Below are positions 25,306 to 34,400 of a DNA stretch of 64,000 nucleotides, piece by piece. Made by a program: the position numbers and the translations under genes. The notes below the pieces were generated by a model. That model ran no database searches. It saw only the letters and a list, made by a program, of their open reading frames with translations, and was not told where the DNA came from. This stretch comes from an uncultured Bacilli bacterium (lineage in GTDB: Bacteria; Bacillota_I; Bacilli_A; RF39; UBA660). Positions within the stretch are counted from its first letter, which is position 1. The number at the start of each line of letters is the position of its first letter. Location: assembly GCA_934085565.1 (NCBI GenBank), contig CAKOHG010000003.1, forward strand, positions 1-64,000, in the 5' to 3' direction.

Positions 25306-26178
25306 ATGATGACAAGGGTTGATAGAAGTTTTGACGAACCTACTGATTTTATACCAAAAAGAGTAGCCAAGAATAGAAATTTATATGATGAAATGAAAAA
25401 TACCGATTTAGATAATTTTGATATTGCAAGTAATGCTAAAGTTATCGGTGACAATAATTCCCAAATAGATATTGATAAAATAAAAGAAATCTTAGAGAAA
25501 AATTATCAAGCTCCTCAAAGACGTAGTCTAAAAATGGACATACCAGAAGATGAAGAGTATGTTATGGAAAAAACAAGAGAATACGATATTAATTCTATTT
25601 TAGAGGCGGCTAGACAAGAAAAAGAAGTGGATTACGAAGAAGAAAGATTAAAAAAAGTTCGTGATACTCAATATGATATTTTAAAAAATTTGGAATTAGA
25701 AGCGTCTGAAAAAGAAACAACTAAGAAAAATAAAGAAGAACTTTTAGAACTAATTAATACTATTAATCTAAATGAGGTTCAAAATAAGGCTAAAGAAAGA
25801 ATGGAAGAAGAAGATTCAGAAGAGGAAGAAACGGAAACAGAAGAGTTAAATCCTTTAAATATTTTAAGCGATTTAAAAGGCGATGAAAACACGGTTGTCG
25901 CGGGAGCCAAAGAATTTAATGAAGAAATGGCTTCTTTAGAAGAAGAAAAAGCCAAGAAAGAAAAAGAAGAAATCTCAGAAGCTATCGATGAAGATGTTGA
26001 TGAATCTTTCTATACAAACAGTATGTCTTTTAGTAAAAAAGATTTTGCGGATTTTGATGATATTGATGAAGGTGGCAGTGGTATATTCGTCAAAATTCTT
26101 ATTGTTTTCCTTGTCTTAGCCATCATTGCCGGTATTGTTTTATTCTTAAATGAGTTTTTGAATTTGGGTTTATTTTAA
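25306..26178 (+). CDS. acidic tail-anchored protein of unknown function
   Basis: This 290-residue protein is highly charged, with long Glu/Lys-rich stretches predicted to be coiled coil. A single transmembrane helix lies near the C terminus (about 265-285) and is followed by only a few residues. The soluble part therefore faces the cytoplasm, as in tail-anchored proteins. The N-terminal 30 residues (RSFDEPTDFIPKRVAKNR) look conserved in style but match nothing I know. It has its own promoter and terminator. It sits just before the sporulation block, which may or may not be meaningful. Confidence 0.7.
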   Translation: MMTRVDRSFDEPTDFIPKRVAKNRNLYDEMKNTDLDNFDIASNAKVIGDNNSQIDIDKIKEILEKNYQAPQRRSLKMDIPEDEEYVMEKTREYDINSILEAARQEKEVDYEEERLKKVRDTQYDILKNLELEASEKETTKKNKEELLELINTINLNEVQNKAKERMEEEDSEEEETETEELNPLNILSDLKGDENTVVAGAKEFNEEMASLEEEKAKKEKEEISEAIDEDVDESFYTNSMSFSKKDFADFDDIDEGGSGIFVKILIVFLVLAIIAGIVLFLNEFLNLGLF

Positions 26179-26209
26179 ATAACGAGTAGTTAAACGAAAG
26201 TTATTTTTT
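26178..26209 (+). terminator. terminator of the 25306 gene
   Basis: AATAAC pairs with GTTATT across a 16-base loop, followed by T. The 5' arm begins at the last base of the stop codon. Confidence 0.65.
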
Positions 26210-26215
26210 CTTTGT

Positions 26216-26223
26216 CATAAAAT
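26216..26223 (+). promoter_or_regulatory. candidate mother-cell (SigE-like) -10 element of yunB
   Basis: CATAAAAT matches the SigE -10 consensus CATACAAT at seven of eight positions. It begins 13 bases before the yunB ATG, with no ribosome site between. A start of transcription at the usual distance would fall on or next to the ATG. No convincing SigE -35 was found at the standard spacing. Confidence 0.4.
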
Positions 26224-26228
26224 GAACT

Positions 26229-26948
26229 ATGAAAAAAAATAGTTTTAAAGTTAAAAAGAATTCTTTTAAAATAATTATTTTTATTGTTTTTTTAATTGTT
26301 GTTATTGCCATTTTAATTTTTAAACGGTTTTGTACTTATACGACACCCCTTTTAGTTTCTTATACGGAAATAAAAATGAATGATTATTTGGAAAATGTTG
26401 CTAGTAATTATCAGAAACTTATTACAGAAACAGAAAACTTAGAACTTTTAAAAGTTAAAGAAAATGCCAAGGGCGAGATTATCGGTATGGATTATGATTT
26501 AAATAAGATATATACTATTTCAGCTCATTTAACGGAGTATTTAAATAATCATTTAAAAAATTATGATGAGCTGTCATCCGATTTAAAAAAAGACTTTAAA
26601 ACAAGTGAATCATCAATACTTTTCTTAATTCCTTTTGGACAATTATTGAATAATGTTTATTTCTCACAAATAGGACCTAAAATTCCTGTAATTATAAATT
26701 TGGAAAATTCTGTGTTTACAAACGTCTCTACCAAAGTAACTGATTATGGACTTAACAATGCTTTATTAAATGTTGTTTTAGAAGTGAAATTAGGCTATCA
26801 AATTATAACTCCTTTACAAAAAGAAAAGAAAACTTTAGAGTATGAACTTCTTATTAGTTCTAGTGTAATAGAAGGTAAAGTACCTAATTTTTATGGTGGT
26901 TCTATGGAAAGCAAGAGCACATTTTTTGAGGTTTATTTTCCCAATTAG
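26229..26948 (+). CDS. yunB: sporulation protein YunB family
   Basis: This 239-residue protein has a Lys-rich N terminus and one transmembrane helix (about 15-32). An extracytoplasmic domain with the YunB pattern follows: IPFGQLLNN, GPKIPVIINLENSVF, a central DYGLNNALLNVVLEVKLGYQIITP and a C-terminal IEGKVPNFYGG. YunB is made in the mother cell under SigE in Bacillus and is needed for normal sporulation. No Shine-Dalgarno sequence precedes the ATG, which lies 20 bases after a terminator. The YutD- and YutH-like genes nearby preserve a Bacillus neighbourhood. Confidence 0.8.
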   Translation: MKKNSFKVKKNSFKIIIFIVFLIVVIAILIFKRFCTYTTPLLVSYTEIKMNDYLENVASNYQKLITETENLELLKVKENAKGEIIGMDYDLNKIYTISAHLTEYLNNHLKNYDELSSDLKKDFKTSESSILFLIPFGQLLNNVYFSQIGPKIPVIINLENSVFTNVSTKVTDYGLNNALLNVVLEVKLGYQIITPLQKEKKTLEYELLISSSVIEGKVPNFYGGSMESKSTFFEVYFPN

Positions 26949-26960
26949 ATGTGCTATAAT
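26932..26960 (+). promoter_or_regulatory. promoter of the 26987 gene
   Basis: TTTATT (26932-26937), a 17-base spacer and an extended -10 TGCTATAAT (26952-26960), just after the yunB coding region. Confidence 0.55.
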
Positions 26961-26986
26961 ACCTCTATGATAGGATGGTGAATAGA

Positions 26987-27817
26987 ATGATTGGGAAACC
27001 ATTTATAAATGATGTTATCAATAAAGCCATTGAAGATTATTTAAAATTCAAAGCAACACCTGATAATCCATTTTTTTCTACTTTTCCCGTGATGGCTATT
27101 CGTACTCTTATATATATCTACGGAGAATTAGATATTATTAATCCTTACATTACTCGTAATGAACAAAGTCTAGGCGGCTTTGATAGCAATTTAACAAAAT
27201 ATGGTTTTCAAGAAGAGAAAGTAGAAGATTTTAAAGCTGCTTTTTTAAACTATCAAGAATTACTAACTAAAAATGTTATTCCTAACAGTGGCATGTTAAC
27301 GATTCAAAAATATTTAATGGAAATGTATTTGATGAAAGAAAAAAATATGCATTTAGATTTTTCTTTAGAAGAAGAGTTTAAGAGCTACTTATATATTTCT
27401 TCTAATCCTAATCCGTATATTCAAAAAGATTTATCTTTATTAGGTAATCACGCTAATCAATTACAATCTTATTTTCAAAGTATTGCCTATGAAATGCATC
27501 ATAACTTTTCATTAGAGGAAGAAAGACGGACTATTTATCCTTATGTGGCTTATCAAGTTTTAGGTTATAATATCAATCAAATTAATGCTCTAAGTGATGT
27601 AGATTTGAAAAAAGTGAATGAAAATGTTTTGAACTTTTTTAGAATAAACAAAGAAGAACCAAATAAAGAAGAAATGCTTTTAAAGGCAATCTCTTATTAT
27701 CAAAAGTATGGTAATCGTTTGACCAGTGGTAATGGTTATGTGGATATGCTTCTTTTCTTAAGTGTTCTTGTGACAACATTGTTTATTACTTTTTTAGCCT
27801 TTTGGAAATTATGGTAG
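26987..27817 (+). CDS. helical membrane-anchored protein of unknown function
   Basis: This protein of about 276 residues is predicted almost entirely helical, with one transmembrane helix at the extreme C terminus (about 253-272). Most of it would be cytoplasmic. I chose the ATG at 26987 because GGTGA lies just before it; an ATG at 26975 is in frame upstream. YutD follows after 7 bases. I recognise no family and no catalytic motif. Confidence 0.65.
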   Translation: MIGKPFINDVINKAIEDYLKFKATPDNPFFSTFPVMAIRTLIYIYGELDIINPYITRNEQSLGGFDSNLTKYGFQEEKVEDFKAAFLNYQELLTKNVIPNSGMLTIQKYLMEMYLMKEKNMHLDFSLEEEFKSYLYISSNPNPYIQKDLSLLGNHANQLQSYFQSIAYEMHHNFSLEEERRTIYPYVAYQVLGYNINQINALSDVDLKKVNENVLNFFRINKEEPNKEEMLLKAISYYQKYGNRLTSGNGYVDMLLFLSVLVTTLFITFLAFWKLW

Positions 27818-27824
27818 GTGATTT

Positions 27825-28106
27825 ATGAAATATATTTTACTGTCAGGTCAAAAATACCTGGTTATGAAAGATTATCGAGAAGCTTTAGATGAAGAAGCTT
27901 TAGAAGCTATTTTCACCGATTATTTTTTGCCTTTTGATTATATTGTTGGTGACTGGGCGTATGGTAAGCTTCGTTTAAAAGGCTTTAATAGCAAGACAAA
28001 TGCTAATTTTAAAGATTATAATGATGTGGATAAAATAGAAGAATATTTAAATAATTACTGTGCTTACGGTTGTAAATATTTTATTTTAAGTAAAGAGCAA
28101 GAGTAG
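27825..28106 (+). CDS. yutD: YutD family protein
   Basis: This 93-residue protein carries the YutD (DUF1027) signature: FDYIVGDWAYGKLRLKGF, followed by a C-terminal EEYLNNYCAYGCKYFIL segment with two cysteines. Its biochemical role is unknown. In Bacillus it lies close to yunB and yutH, as here. AGGTGA precedes the ATG. Confidence 0.85.
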   Translation: MKYILLSGQKYLVMKDYREALDEEALEAIFTDYFLPFDYIVGDWAYGKLRLKGFNSKTNANFKDYNDVDKIEEYLNNYCAYGCKYFILSKEQE

Positions 28107-28111
28107 AATGC

Positions 28112-28140
28112 TTGCTTATTTCATTGTTTTTTGCTATAAT
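28112..28140 (+). promoter_or_regulatory. promoter of the 28167-29170 operon
   Basis: TTGCTT (28112-28117) and extended -10 TGCTATAAT (28132-28140) are 17 bases apart. This is among the best promoters in the window. Confidence 0.7.
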
Positions 28141-28166
28141 TTTTTCAGAATAGTGAGGGAATAAGA

Positions 28167-28448
28167 ATGAATAATAAAATTACATTAACAGATCCAAGCG
28201 GTACAAAAACTGAATATGATGTTGTTTGCCATTTTAAAAGTACAGATGACAATCATCCTAATATAAAGAATGTACCTATTTTAGTAGTAGATTTACATGA
28301 AGAAAATAATGGCAATCAAGTCCTTGGTTTTCTTTGGGAAAAAGATGGCACATATCAAGCTATCGCTGATACTTTAGCTTGGGGAGAGGTAAAAAGTGTC
28401 ATTGTAGATATCATCAAAAATAATGCAGAAGTGGTAGGTGTTTTATAA
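28167..28448 (+). CDS. small protein, possibly distant DUF1292-like
   Basis: This 93-residue protein opens with KITLTDPSGTKTEYDVVCHF. That resembles the first strands of DUF1292 proteins, but the later part (VLGFLWEKDG, WGEVKSVIVDIIK) does not match clearly. The ribosome site is GAGGGA. It overlaps the next gene by one base (TAATG). It is not otherwise recognised, and the DUF1292 relation is tentative. Confidence 0.6.
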   Translation: MNNKITLTDPSGTKTEYDVVCHFKSTDDNHPNIKNVPILVVDLHEENNGNQVLGFLWEKDGTYQAIADTLAWGEVKSVIVDIIKNNAEVVGVL

Positions 28449-29170
28449 TGGCTAGCAATATAATAAATATTGAAACAGTTACAGTCGCTAATAAAAGTCT
28501 TGGTGATGTAACGAAACTTGCTTTAAGTGCTACGCAACTTGACACATTAAAGAATAATATGGTTTCTTTTGTAAATACTTATAAAGCTAATAATGTTACA
28601 GTAGCTCCAGAAGTCACTGTAGAACCAGTAGTAGAACAAGCTATTCCAAGTATTAATACTTTCAATGAAACTGTTTCAAGTACACCAATCGTTACAGAGG
28701 ATGTAGTAGCTCCACAAATTAATAATGTTCCTCCTATTGTGGAAGAACCAGTTGTGAATCCTGCTAATTTTGCGGATGAAAAAGTTGATATGTCAGGTGT
28801 AATGAGTGAACCAGTTGCCAATCCATTTGCAGAAAGTGTTACTCCACCAGTTGTTGATTTTAATGAACCAGTAGTTGCAGAACCAACAGTAGAAGCTCCA
28901 GCTGCTAAAGAACCAGAAACAAATAATGTTCTTTATGTTTTTGAAGAATATAAAAATAAAAAAGCTGCTATCGAAGAAGAATATCATCAAAAGATTTCTG
29001 CTTTAGAAACAGAATTTCAAAATAAAATCAGTACAGAATTACAAACTCTTGCTGATGATAAAAAAAAAATAATTAATCTTCAAGAAAAAGCTGCAGAACA
29101 TTTAAAAAATGCTCAAGCTGCAGAAACAATCGCTAATCAAGCCTTTGATAATGCGAGAAGAATTGCTTAA
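28448..29170 (+). CDS. Val/Pro/Glu-rich protein with C-terminal coiled coil, unknown
   Basis: This 240-residue protein has an N-terminal helical part (1-45). A low-complexity central region rich in Val, Pro, Glu and Ala follows (about 50-158), then a strong coiled coil (about 160-240, EEYKNKKAAIEEEY onward). There is no signal peptide and no transmembrane helix, so it should be cytoplasmic. The layout (head, flexible linker, coiled coil) suggests a structural or adaptor role. It is translationally coupled to the 28167 gene by TAATG. I recognise no family. Confidence 0.65.
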   Translation: MASNIINIETVTVANKSLGDVTKLALSATQLDTLKNNMVSFVNTYKANNVTVAPEVTVEPVVEQAIPSINTFNETVSSTPIVTEDVVAPQINNVPPIVEEPVVNPANFADEKVDMSGVMSEPVANPFAESVTPPVVDFNEPVVAEPTVEAPAAKEPETNNVLYVFEEYKNKKAAIEEEYHQKISALETEFQNKISTELQTLADDKKKIINLQEKAAEHLKNAQAAETIANQAFDNARRIA

Positions 29171-29198
29171 AATTCGAGAATAAAACTCGAATTTTTTT
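29170..29198 (+). terminator. terminator of the 28167-29170 operon
   Basis: AAATTCGAG pairs with CTCGAATTT around a 6-base loop, followed by T. It starts at the last base of the stop codon. Confidence 0.88.
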
Positions 29199-29206
29199 CA
29201 TAAGTA
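29178..29206 (+). promoter_or_regulatory. candidate SigE-like promoter of yutH
   Basis: GAATAAAA (29178-29185), a 13-base spacer and CATAAGTA (29199-29206) resemble the two SigE elements. The CATA box starts 13 bases before the ATG, the same distance as for yunB. The elements overlap the preceding terminator. This is inferred. Confidence 0.4.
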
Positions 29207-29211
29207 TCAGT

Positions 29212-30138
29212 ATGAAAGAAAATATTTTATATGCTTATCATATTAATCCTAACGATATCAAAGATTATCCAGAATTTTCCATTTTTTCCTATAATGAGAA
29301 AAATTATTATTTTAGTTTGGTAAAAAGAGATGAGAAAAACTTTAAAATATTATTAGAAGTCATGCAAGAATTGCAAATGAGAAAAAGTAACATTTTTCCT
29401 TTTATTATGAATGTCTTTGGCTCTTATTTGACAAAAGTGGATAATAAAAATTATGTTTTGATAGAAATGACAGATGAACAAAAAGAGTACGACCTTTTTG
29501 ACATTATTAATTTTCAAAGAGAATATACGGCTACGAATAAAGTTGTGTCTTTATATCAAAATGACTGGGGAAATCTTTGGAGCAGCAAAGTTGATTATTT
29601 AGAATATCAAATGAGTGAACTAGGAAAAAATTTCCCAACTCTTTTAAATAGTTTTAGCTATTATGTTGGGCTTGCTGAGAATGCTATTAGTTATGTTAAT
29701 AGCCTAAATAGAAGATTTCCTAAAGAGCATTCTATACTCGTTTTAGCTCACAAGAGAGTACCTTATCCAAATCTTAGACTTAATTTTGATAATCCTTTAA
29801 ATTTATTATTAGATGTTTATGAAAGAGACATTGGCGAATATTTAAAAAATCTTTTCTTTTATAATGAAAAAGACGCTTTAATTGACTTAAAAGTCTATAT
29901 AGAAATAAGAAAACCAAGTGCTTATCAAATGGGACTTTTATTTGCTCGTCTTCTTTATCCATCTTACTATTTTGACATTCATGAGAAAGTTATTGAAAAT
30001 AATTTAGACGCGGATAGGGTCCTCGTTTATACTGATAAAGTAAATGATTATGAAAATTTCTTAAAAGACGCTTTCTCATTAATGAATCAGTATGTTCCTT
30101 TAGAAAAAATTGATTGGCTCATAAAAAAAGAATCATAA
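29212..30138 (+). CDS. yutH: YutH-like spore coat protein (CotS/kinase-like family)
   Basis: This 308-residue protein resembles YutH, a coat-associated member of the CotS family with a degenerate aminoglycoside-kinase fold. Points of resemblance are a central segment with W and KVDYLEYQMSELG, then SYYVGLAENAISYV, LAHKRVPYPNL, and NLLLDVYERDIGEYLK corresponding to the family's RDLAEYI-like segment. The gene order (YutH next to a NifU-like gene) is as in Bacillus. No Shine-Dalgarno sequence precedes the ATG. The end overlaps the convergent NifU-like gene by six bases. The family call rests on motifs and context, not an alignment. Confidence 0.62.
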   Translation: MKENILYAYHINPNDIKDYPEFSIFSYNEKNYYFSLVKRDEKNFKILLEVMQELQMRKSNIFPFIMNVFGSYLTKVDNKNYVLIEMTDEQKEYDLFDIINFQREYTATNKVVSLYQNDWGNLWSSKVDYLEYQMSELGKNFPTLLNSFSYYVGLAENAISYVNSLNRRFPKEHSILVLAHKRVPYPNLRLNFDNPLNLLLDVYERDIGEYLKNLFFYNEKDALIDLKVYIEIRKPSAYQMGLLFARLLYPSYYFDIHEKVIENNLDADRVLVYTDKVNDYENFLKDAFSLMNQYVPLEKIDWLIKKES

Positions 30139-30372
30139 CTCAACGTTTATAATTCCTTTAATTTCTTTCATATCTTCTTGAATGTAAGCTAAAATATTAT
30201 CTTTTAAGGTAACATCTTGATAACCACACATGGCGCAAGCCCCTGTTAATTTAACATATACATAATCATCTTCTAATTTAATAAATTCGATGTCGCCACC
30301 TTCCATATTTAAAAAGGGACGAATATCATCTAAAAGTTCTTTGACTTGGTTAATTTTATCTATATTTTCCAT
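30133..30372 (-). CDS. NifU C-terminal domain-like Fe-S scaffold (YutI type)
   Basis: This 79-residue protein is a stand-alone NifU/Nfu domain. It has MEGGDIEFIKL, then LTGACAMCGYQDVTLKDNI with the CxxC that binds a labile [4Fe-4S] cluster. It would carry clusters to target enzymes. Bacillus YutI is of the same type and also lies beside yutH. It is monocistronic and faces yutH tail to tail. Confidence 0.9.
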   Translation of the reverse strand: MENIDKINQVKELLDDIRPFLNMEGGDIEFIKLEDDYVYVKLTGACAMCGYQDVTLKDNILAYIQEDMKEIKGIINVEL

Positions 30373-30459
30373 AAACGTTGTCCTTTCATTAAATAATTAT
30401 ATGATTTTTGGCTTAACAAGTAAAGAAAAATTGTTTATAATTAAGAGGACGGAGGAAAC

Positions 30460-30804
30460 ATGATAAACTATCAAACAGGAGATATTATAAAAGGTAAAAT
30501 AAGTGGTTTTGAAGATTATGGTATTTTTTTAAATTTTGAAAACGGCTATACAGGACTTATTCATATTTCAGAACTAAGTCAATATTTTGTTAAAGATGTT
30601 CATGAATATGGTTCTCTTGGAGAAGAAGTGACTTGTCGTATTTTAGAAGTGGATAATGTGAATAAAAAAATTAAATGTTCTATTAAAGATACTGACTACG
30701 GAAAAGAGAAAGATTTTAATATAGATCATGGTTTTACCCCTTTGAAAATACAGTTACCTATTTGGATGAAAGAAAAATTAGACCAAATGAACGGAAAAAG
30801 ATAA
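30460..30804 (+). CDS. S1-domain RNA-binding protein (YugI/GSP13/CvfD type)
   Basis: This 114-residue protein has one S1 domain (residues about 5-75: GDIIKGKISGFEDYGIFL, GLIHISELS, VTCRILEVD) and a short basic C-terminal extension. Proteins of this size and layout (general stress protein 13, CvfD) bind the ribosome or mRNA and affect translation. A GGAGG site precedes the ATG. A tRNA array with its own promoter follows. Confidence 0.88.
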   Translation: MINYQTGDIIKGKISGFEDYGIFLNFENGYTGLIHISELSQYFVKDVHEYGSLGEEVTCRILEVDNVNKKIKCSIKDTDYGKEKDFNIDHGFTPLKIQLPIWMKEKLDQMNGKR

Positions 30805-30811
30805 AAAAAGC

Positions 30812-30840
30812 TTGCCAAATTTCATTTTTGCTATTATAAT
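30812..30840 (+). promoter_or_regulatory. tRNA array promoter
   Basis: TTGCCA (30812-30817), a 17-base spacer and TATAAT (30835-30840), about 30 bases before the first tRNA. Confidence 0.75.
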
Positions 30841-30870
30841 GAAATAGTCTTATCAGTTAAGACAGTGCCT

Positions 30871-30959
30871 GCCCGAGTGGCGGAATAGGTAGACGCACAG
30901 GACTTAAAATCCTGCGGGTGTTAAAACCCGTGCCGGTTCAAGTCCGGCCTCGGGCACCA
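30871..30959 (+). tRNA. tRNA-Leu (UAA)
   Basis: GCCCGAG pairs with CTCGGGC. The anticodon stem CAGGA/TCCTG closes loop CTTAAAA, giving anticodon TAA. A long variable arm is present, as required for Leu. CCA is encoded at 30957-30959. Confidence 0.97.
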
Positions 30960-30969
30960 TTTTATTTTT

Positions 30970-31062
30970 GGAGGAATACCCAAGTCCGGTTGAAGGGATC
31001 GGTCTTGAAAACCGAGAGGTCGCGAGAGCGGCGCAGGGGTTCGAATCCCTTTTCCTCCGCCA
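30970..31062 (+). tRNA. tRNA-Ser (UGA)
   Basis: Acceptor GGAGGAA pairs with TTCCTCC. The anticodon loop CTTGAAA gives TGA. A long variable arm of Ser type is present. CCA is encoded. Confidence 0.96.
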
Positions 31063-31074
31063 TTTTATATTTAT

Positions 31075-31151
<77 letters not shown>

Positions 31152-31152
31152 T

Positions 31153-31229
31153 GGTTCGTTAGTCTAGAGGCCTATGACGTCTGCCTGTCACGCAGAAGAC
31201 CACGGGTTCGAATCCCGTACGAACCGCCA
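31153..31229 (+). tRNA. tRNA-Asp (GUC)
   Basis: Acceptor GGTTCGT pairs with ACGAACC. The stem TCTGC/GCAGA closes loop CTGTCAC, giving GTC. It starts one base after the fMet tRNA, and CCA is encoded. Confidence 0.96.
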
Positions 31230-31235
31230 TTTTAT

Positions 31236-31311
<76 letters not shown>

Positions 31312-31322
31312 TTGAAAAATTT

Positions 31323-31345
31323 TTCGAATTATTCGAACTTTTAAT
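31323..31345 (+). terminator. possible terminator of the tRNA array
   Basis: TTCGAA-TTA-TTCGAA forms a 6-bp hairpin followed by CTTTTAAT. The loop is only three bases and the T tract is short. Confidence 0.4.
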
Positions 31346-31391
31346 ATATAAAGCAATCAGGAATGGTTGTTTTTTTGTGTTTTTAATTACC

Positions 31392-31419
31392 TTGAAAAAT
31401 AAAAATTATATGCTACAAT
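31392..31419 (+). promoter_or_regulatory. promoter of the SNF2 gene
   Basis: TTGAAA (31392-31397), a 16-base spacer and an extended -10 TGCTACAAT (31411-31419). Confidence 0.6.
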
Positions 31420-31448
31420 AAAATTAATGCTTTTAAAGAGGTGATACT

Positions 31449-34400
31449 ATGGATGAATTACAAAATAAGATACTTGAATGGGTATCTAGAGTTGATTATA
31501 ACAAGGGGCTTAATTATAATGAAGATTATATAGAACATGTTAGCACGACTGGTCAAACAGAAAAGAAATATCAATTTCTAGTAGAATCAGAATCAAGTTA
31601 TCGCAAGTATATTGTTCAAATTGATACGAATCAGTATAAGAATATAAAGAAAACGTATTGCACTTGTCCGCAGTTCTTAAATAATGGCTCTTGTAAGCAT
31701 GTCGCTGCATGTTTAATATGCTATTCGGATATTTTACTTGCTAAAAAAAATGAAAAAACAGTACAACAAAAAACAACCCAATTATTTCAATTAATGGAAA
31801 AAGAATATGAAGAGACCGTTACCAAAAAATCTGAAGTTTTTCTTTTTCCAGAGTTATGTATTTCTGATAATTATTATGAAAACACCGTAGAATTGAAGGC
31901 AAAAATTGGTCAAGAAAAAACTTATGCGTTGTTAGGAAAATTTAATAATTTTTATACCTCTTTAAAATCAGAAATGAGTTACCGGTTTGGCGCTAATTTT
32001 TCCTATGAACCTTCCAAACATTATTTTAGCGACCAATCGTTACATTTTTTAGAATATATTAAAAATTTAAAATCAAGAACCTATTATAATGGAAACTCAA
32101 CTTATTTAGATAGTTCTGAGGTGAAAGCACTATTTAACATTTATAAAGAAGGCATTTATATTAATGGTCAAAATAAAGTGACTCCAATTGTAAATGGTTT
32201 TCCTTTTGCCACGCATTTATCTAAAAATAGCCATGAGTATCATTTGGAAGTTTCTTTGGACCAGGCTTTCTTTTTAACAAAAGATGGGGAATATATACTA
32301 AATGATAATAAAATTTATCACTTAGATAAAAAACAAATTGTTTTATTAAATGAAATTGTTAGTAACGATTTAGAAGAACTTGTTTTTGATGAACGAGAAT
32401 TTCCAAGTTTCCAAAAAAGCGTTTTAAGAGCTATTAAAGATAAATTAGAATTAGATGAATCCGTCAGTGATATTATTATGGAGATTAAACCTGAGGTTAA
32501 ATTTTACTTTGACTTAAATGAAAATGATATCAATTGTATTCCTAAATTTGTATATAATAATGAAGAGGTATCTTATTTTGCCGAAGCATGTAATGTTATT
32601 CGTGATATTGACTATGAAAATGAAGTTGTTTCTATCTTACAAGATTATGGCTTTCATAAATTAAATAATATATATTTATTAGATGATTTTGACTTGATGT
32701 GTGAATTTGTTGATACAGGCTTAGATGAAATATCAGCTAAATATCCTGTTTATACTTCAGAAAAACTACAGAATACTAATTTAATAAAAAATAACTCCGT
32801 TACAACACACTTTAGTATCGGTAAAGATCAAATTTTACACTTCGATTTTGATCTTGGCAATGTCAATAATGATGAATTAGACAGCATTTTAGCGTCTATT
32901 AAAAATAAGAAAAAATATTATCGTTTGCAAAACGGGGATATCTTATCTTTAGAGCAAGAATCTTTACAAGAATTAAATGATTTGACAGAAGATTTGGATT
33001 TAACGAAAGAAGATATGGAAAATGGTACGATTCCAAAATATCGAGCATTATATTTAGATTCCTTGAAAGAAAAAAAATACGGCATTATCGAGACAGATTC
33101 TCTTTTTAAAAACTTTATTAATCAATTTAAAGAATTTAAAAATAGTGATTTAAAATTCACCAAAGAAGAGTTAAAGACTTTACGTGATTACCAAGTAAGT
33201 GGTGTCAAATGGTTGTATATGATTTGTAAATGTGGCTTTGGCGGAATCTTAGCCGATGAAATGGGACTTGGAAAATCATTACAAACTATCATGTTTATTA
33301 AAAAAATGTATGAAGAAAATAAAGATAGTAAATTTTTAATTGTTTGTCCTACTGCTTTAGTTTACAACTGGGAAAATGAATTTCAAAAATTTGCACCATC
33401 CTTATCTTATCAAGTATTTGCTGGTAATCGTCAAGAAAGACAAGAACTCTTAAAAAAATACAATGGTAATATATACATCACTTCCTATGGTTTATTAAGA
33501 GAAGATTTAGACATCTATGAAACCAAGGACTATCGTGTTTTTGTTATTGATGAAGCTCAAAATATCAAAAACCCTAAAACGGGACTTACTAAAGCAGTTA
33601 AAAGTATCACAGCGGAAACAAAAATAGCTTTGACAGGTACACCTATTGAAAACACAATCACAGAACTATGGAGTATTTTTGACTTCATAATGCCAGGATT
33701 CTTATCTAGCTTAGTAAAATTTCAACAAAAATATCACATCAAAGACTTTGATGAAGATACCAATAAATTATTAACAAATTTAAAAGCCCAAGTAAAACCA
33801 TTTATTTTAAGAAGAAAGAAAAAAGACGTTATTAAAGACTTACCAGATAAAATTGAAAATAATATTTTTATTGATTTAAATGAAATGCAAAAGAAATACT
33901 ATGCGGCAGAGGTAAAACGTGTGAATGACGAAATGGATAAGCTAGTAAATGCCGGTGGTTTCACTAAGAATAAAATGATGATTTTAGCCCTTTTAACCCG
34001 TTTAAGACAAATATGCATTCATCCATCTATTTATGATGACAATTACAAAGGGGAAAGTGCTAAGATGGAAGCCTTACTAGACACTGTAAAAGAACTGGTT
34101 TCCAATGGTCATAAAATTTTACTTTTTACGAGTTTTAAAACAGCGCTTTATCTTGTCAAAGAAGCCTTGAATAATGAAGGTATTTCTACTTATGTTATTG
34201 ATGGCGCGGTGCCAAGTAAACAAAGACAAATTTTAGTGGACGCTTTTAATAAAGACAAGACAAGCGTATTTTTGATTATGCTTAAAAGCGGGGGCACAGG
34301 TCTTAATTTAACGAGTGCTGATGTGGTTATCCATTTAGATTTGTGGTGGAATCCTCAAGCTGAAAATCAAGCAACAGACAGAACTCACCGTATTGGTCAA

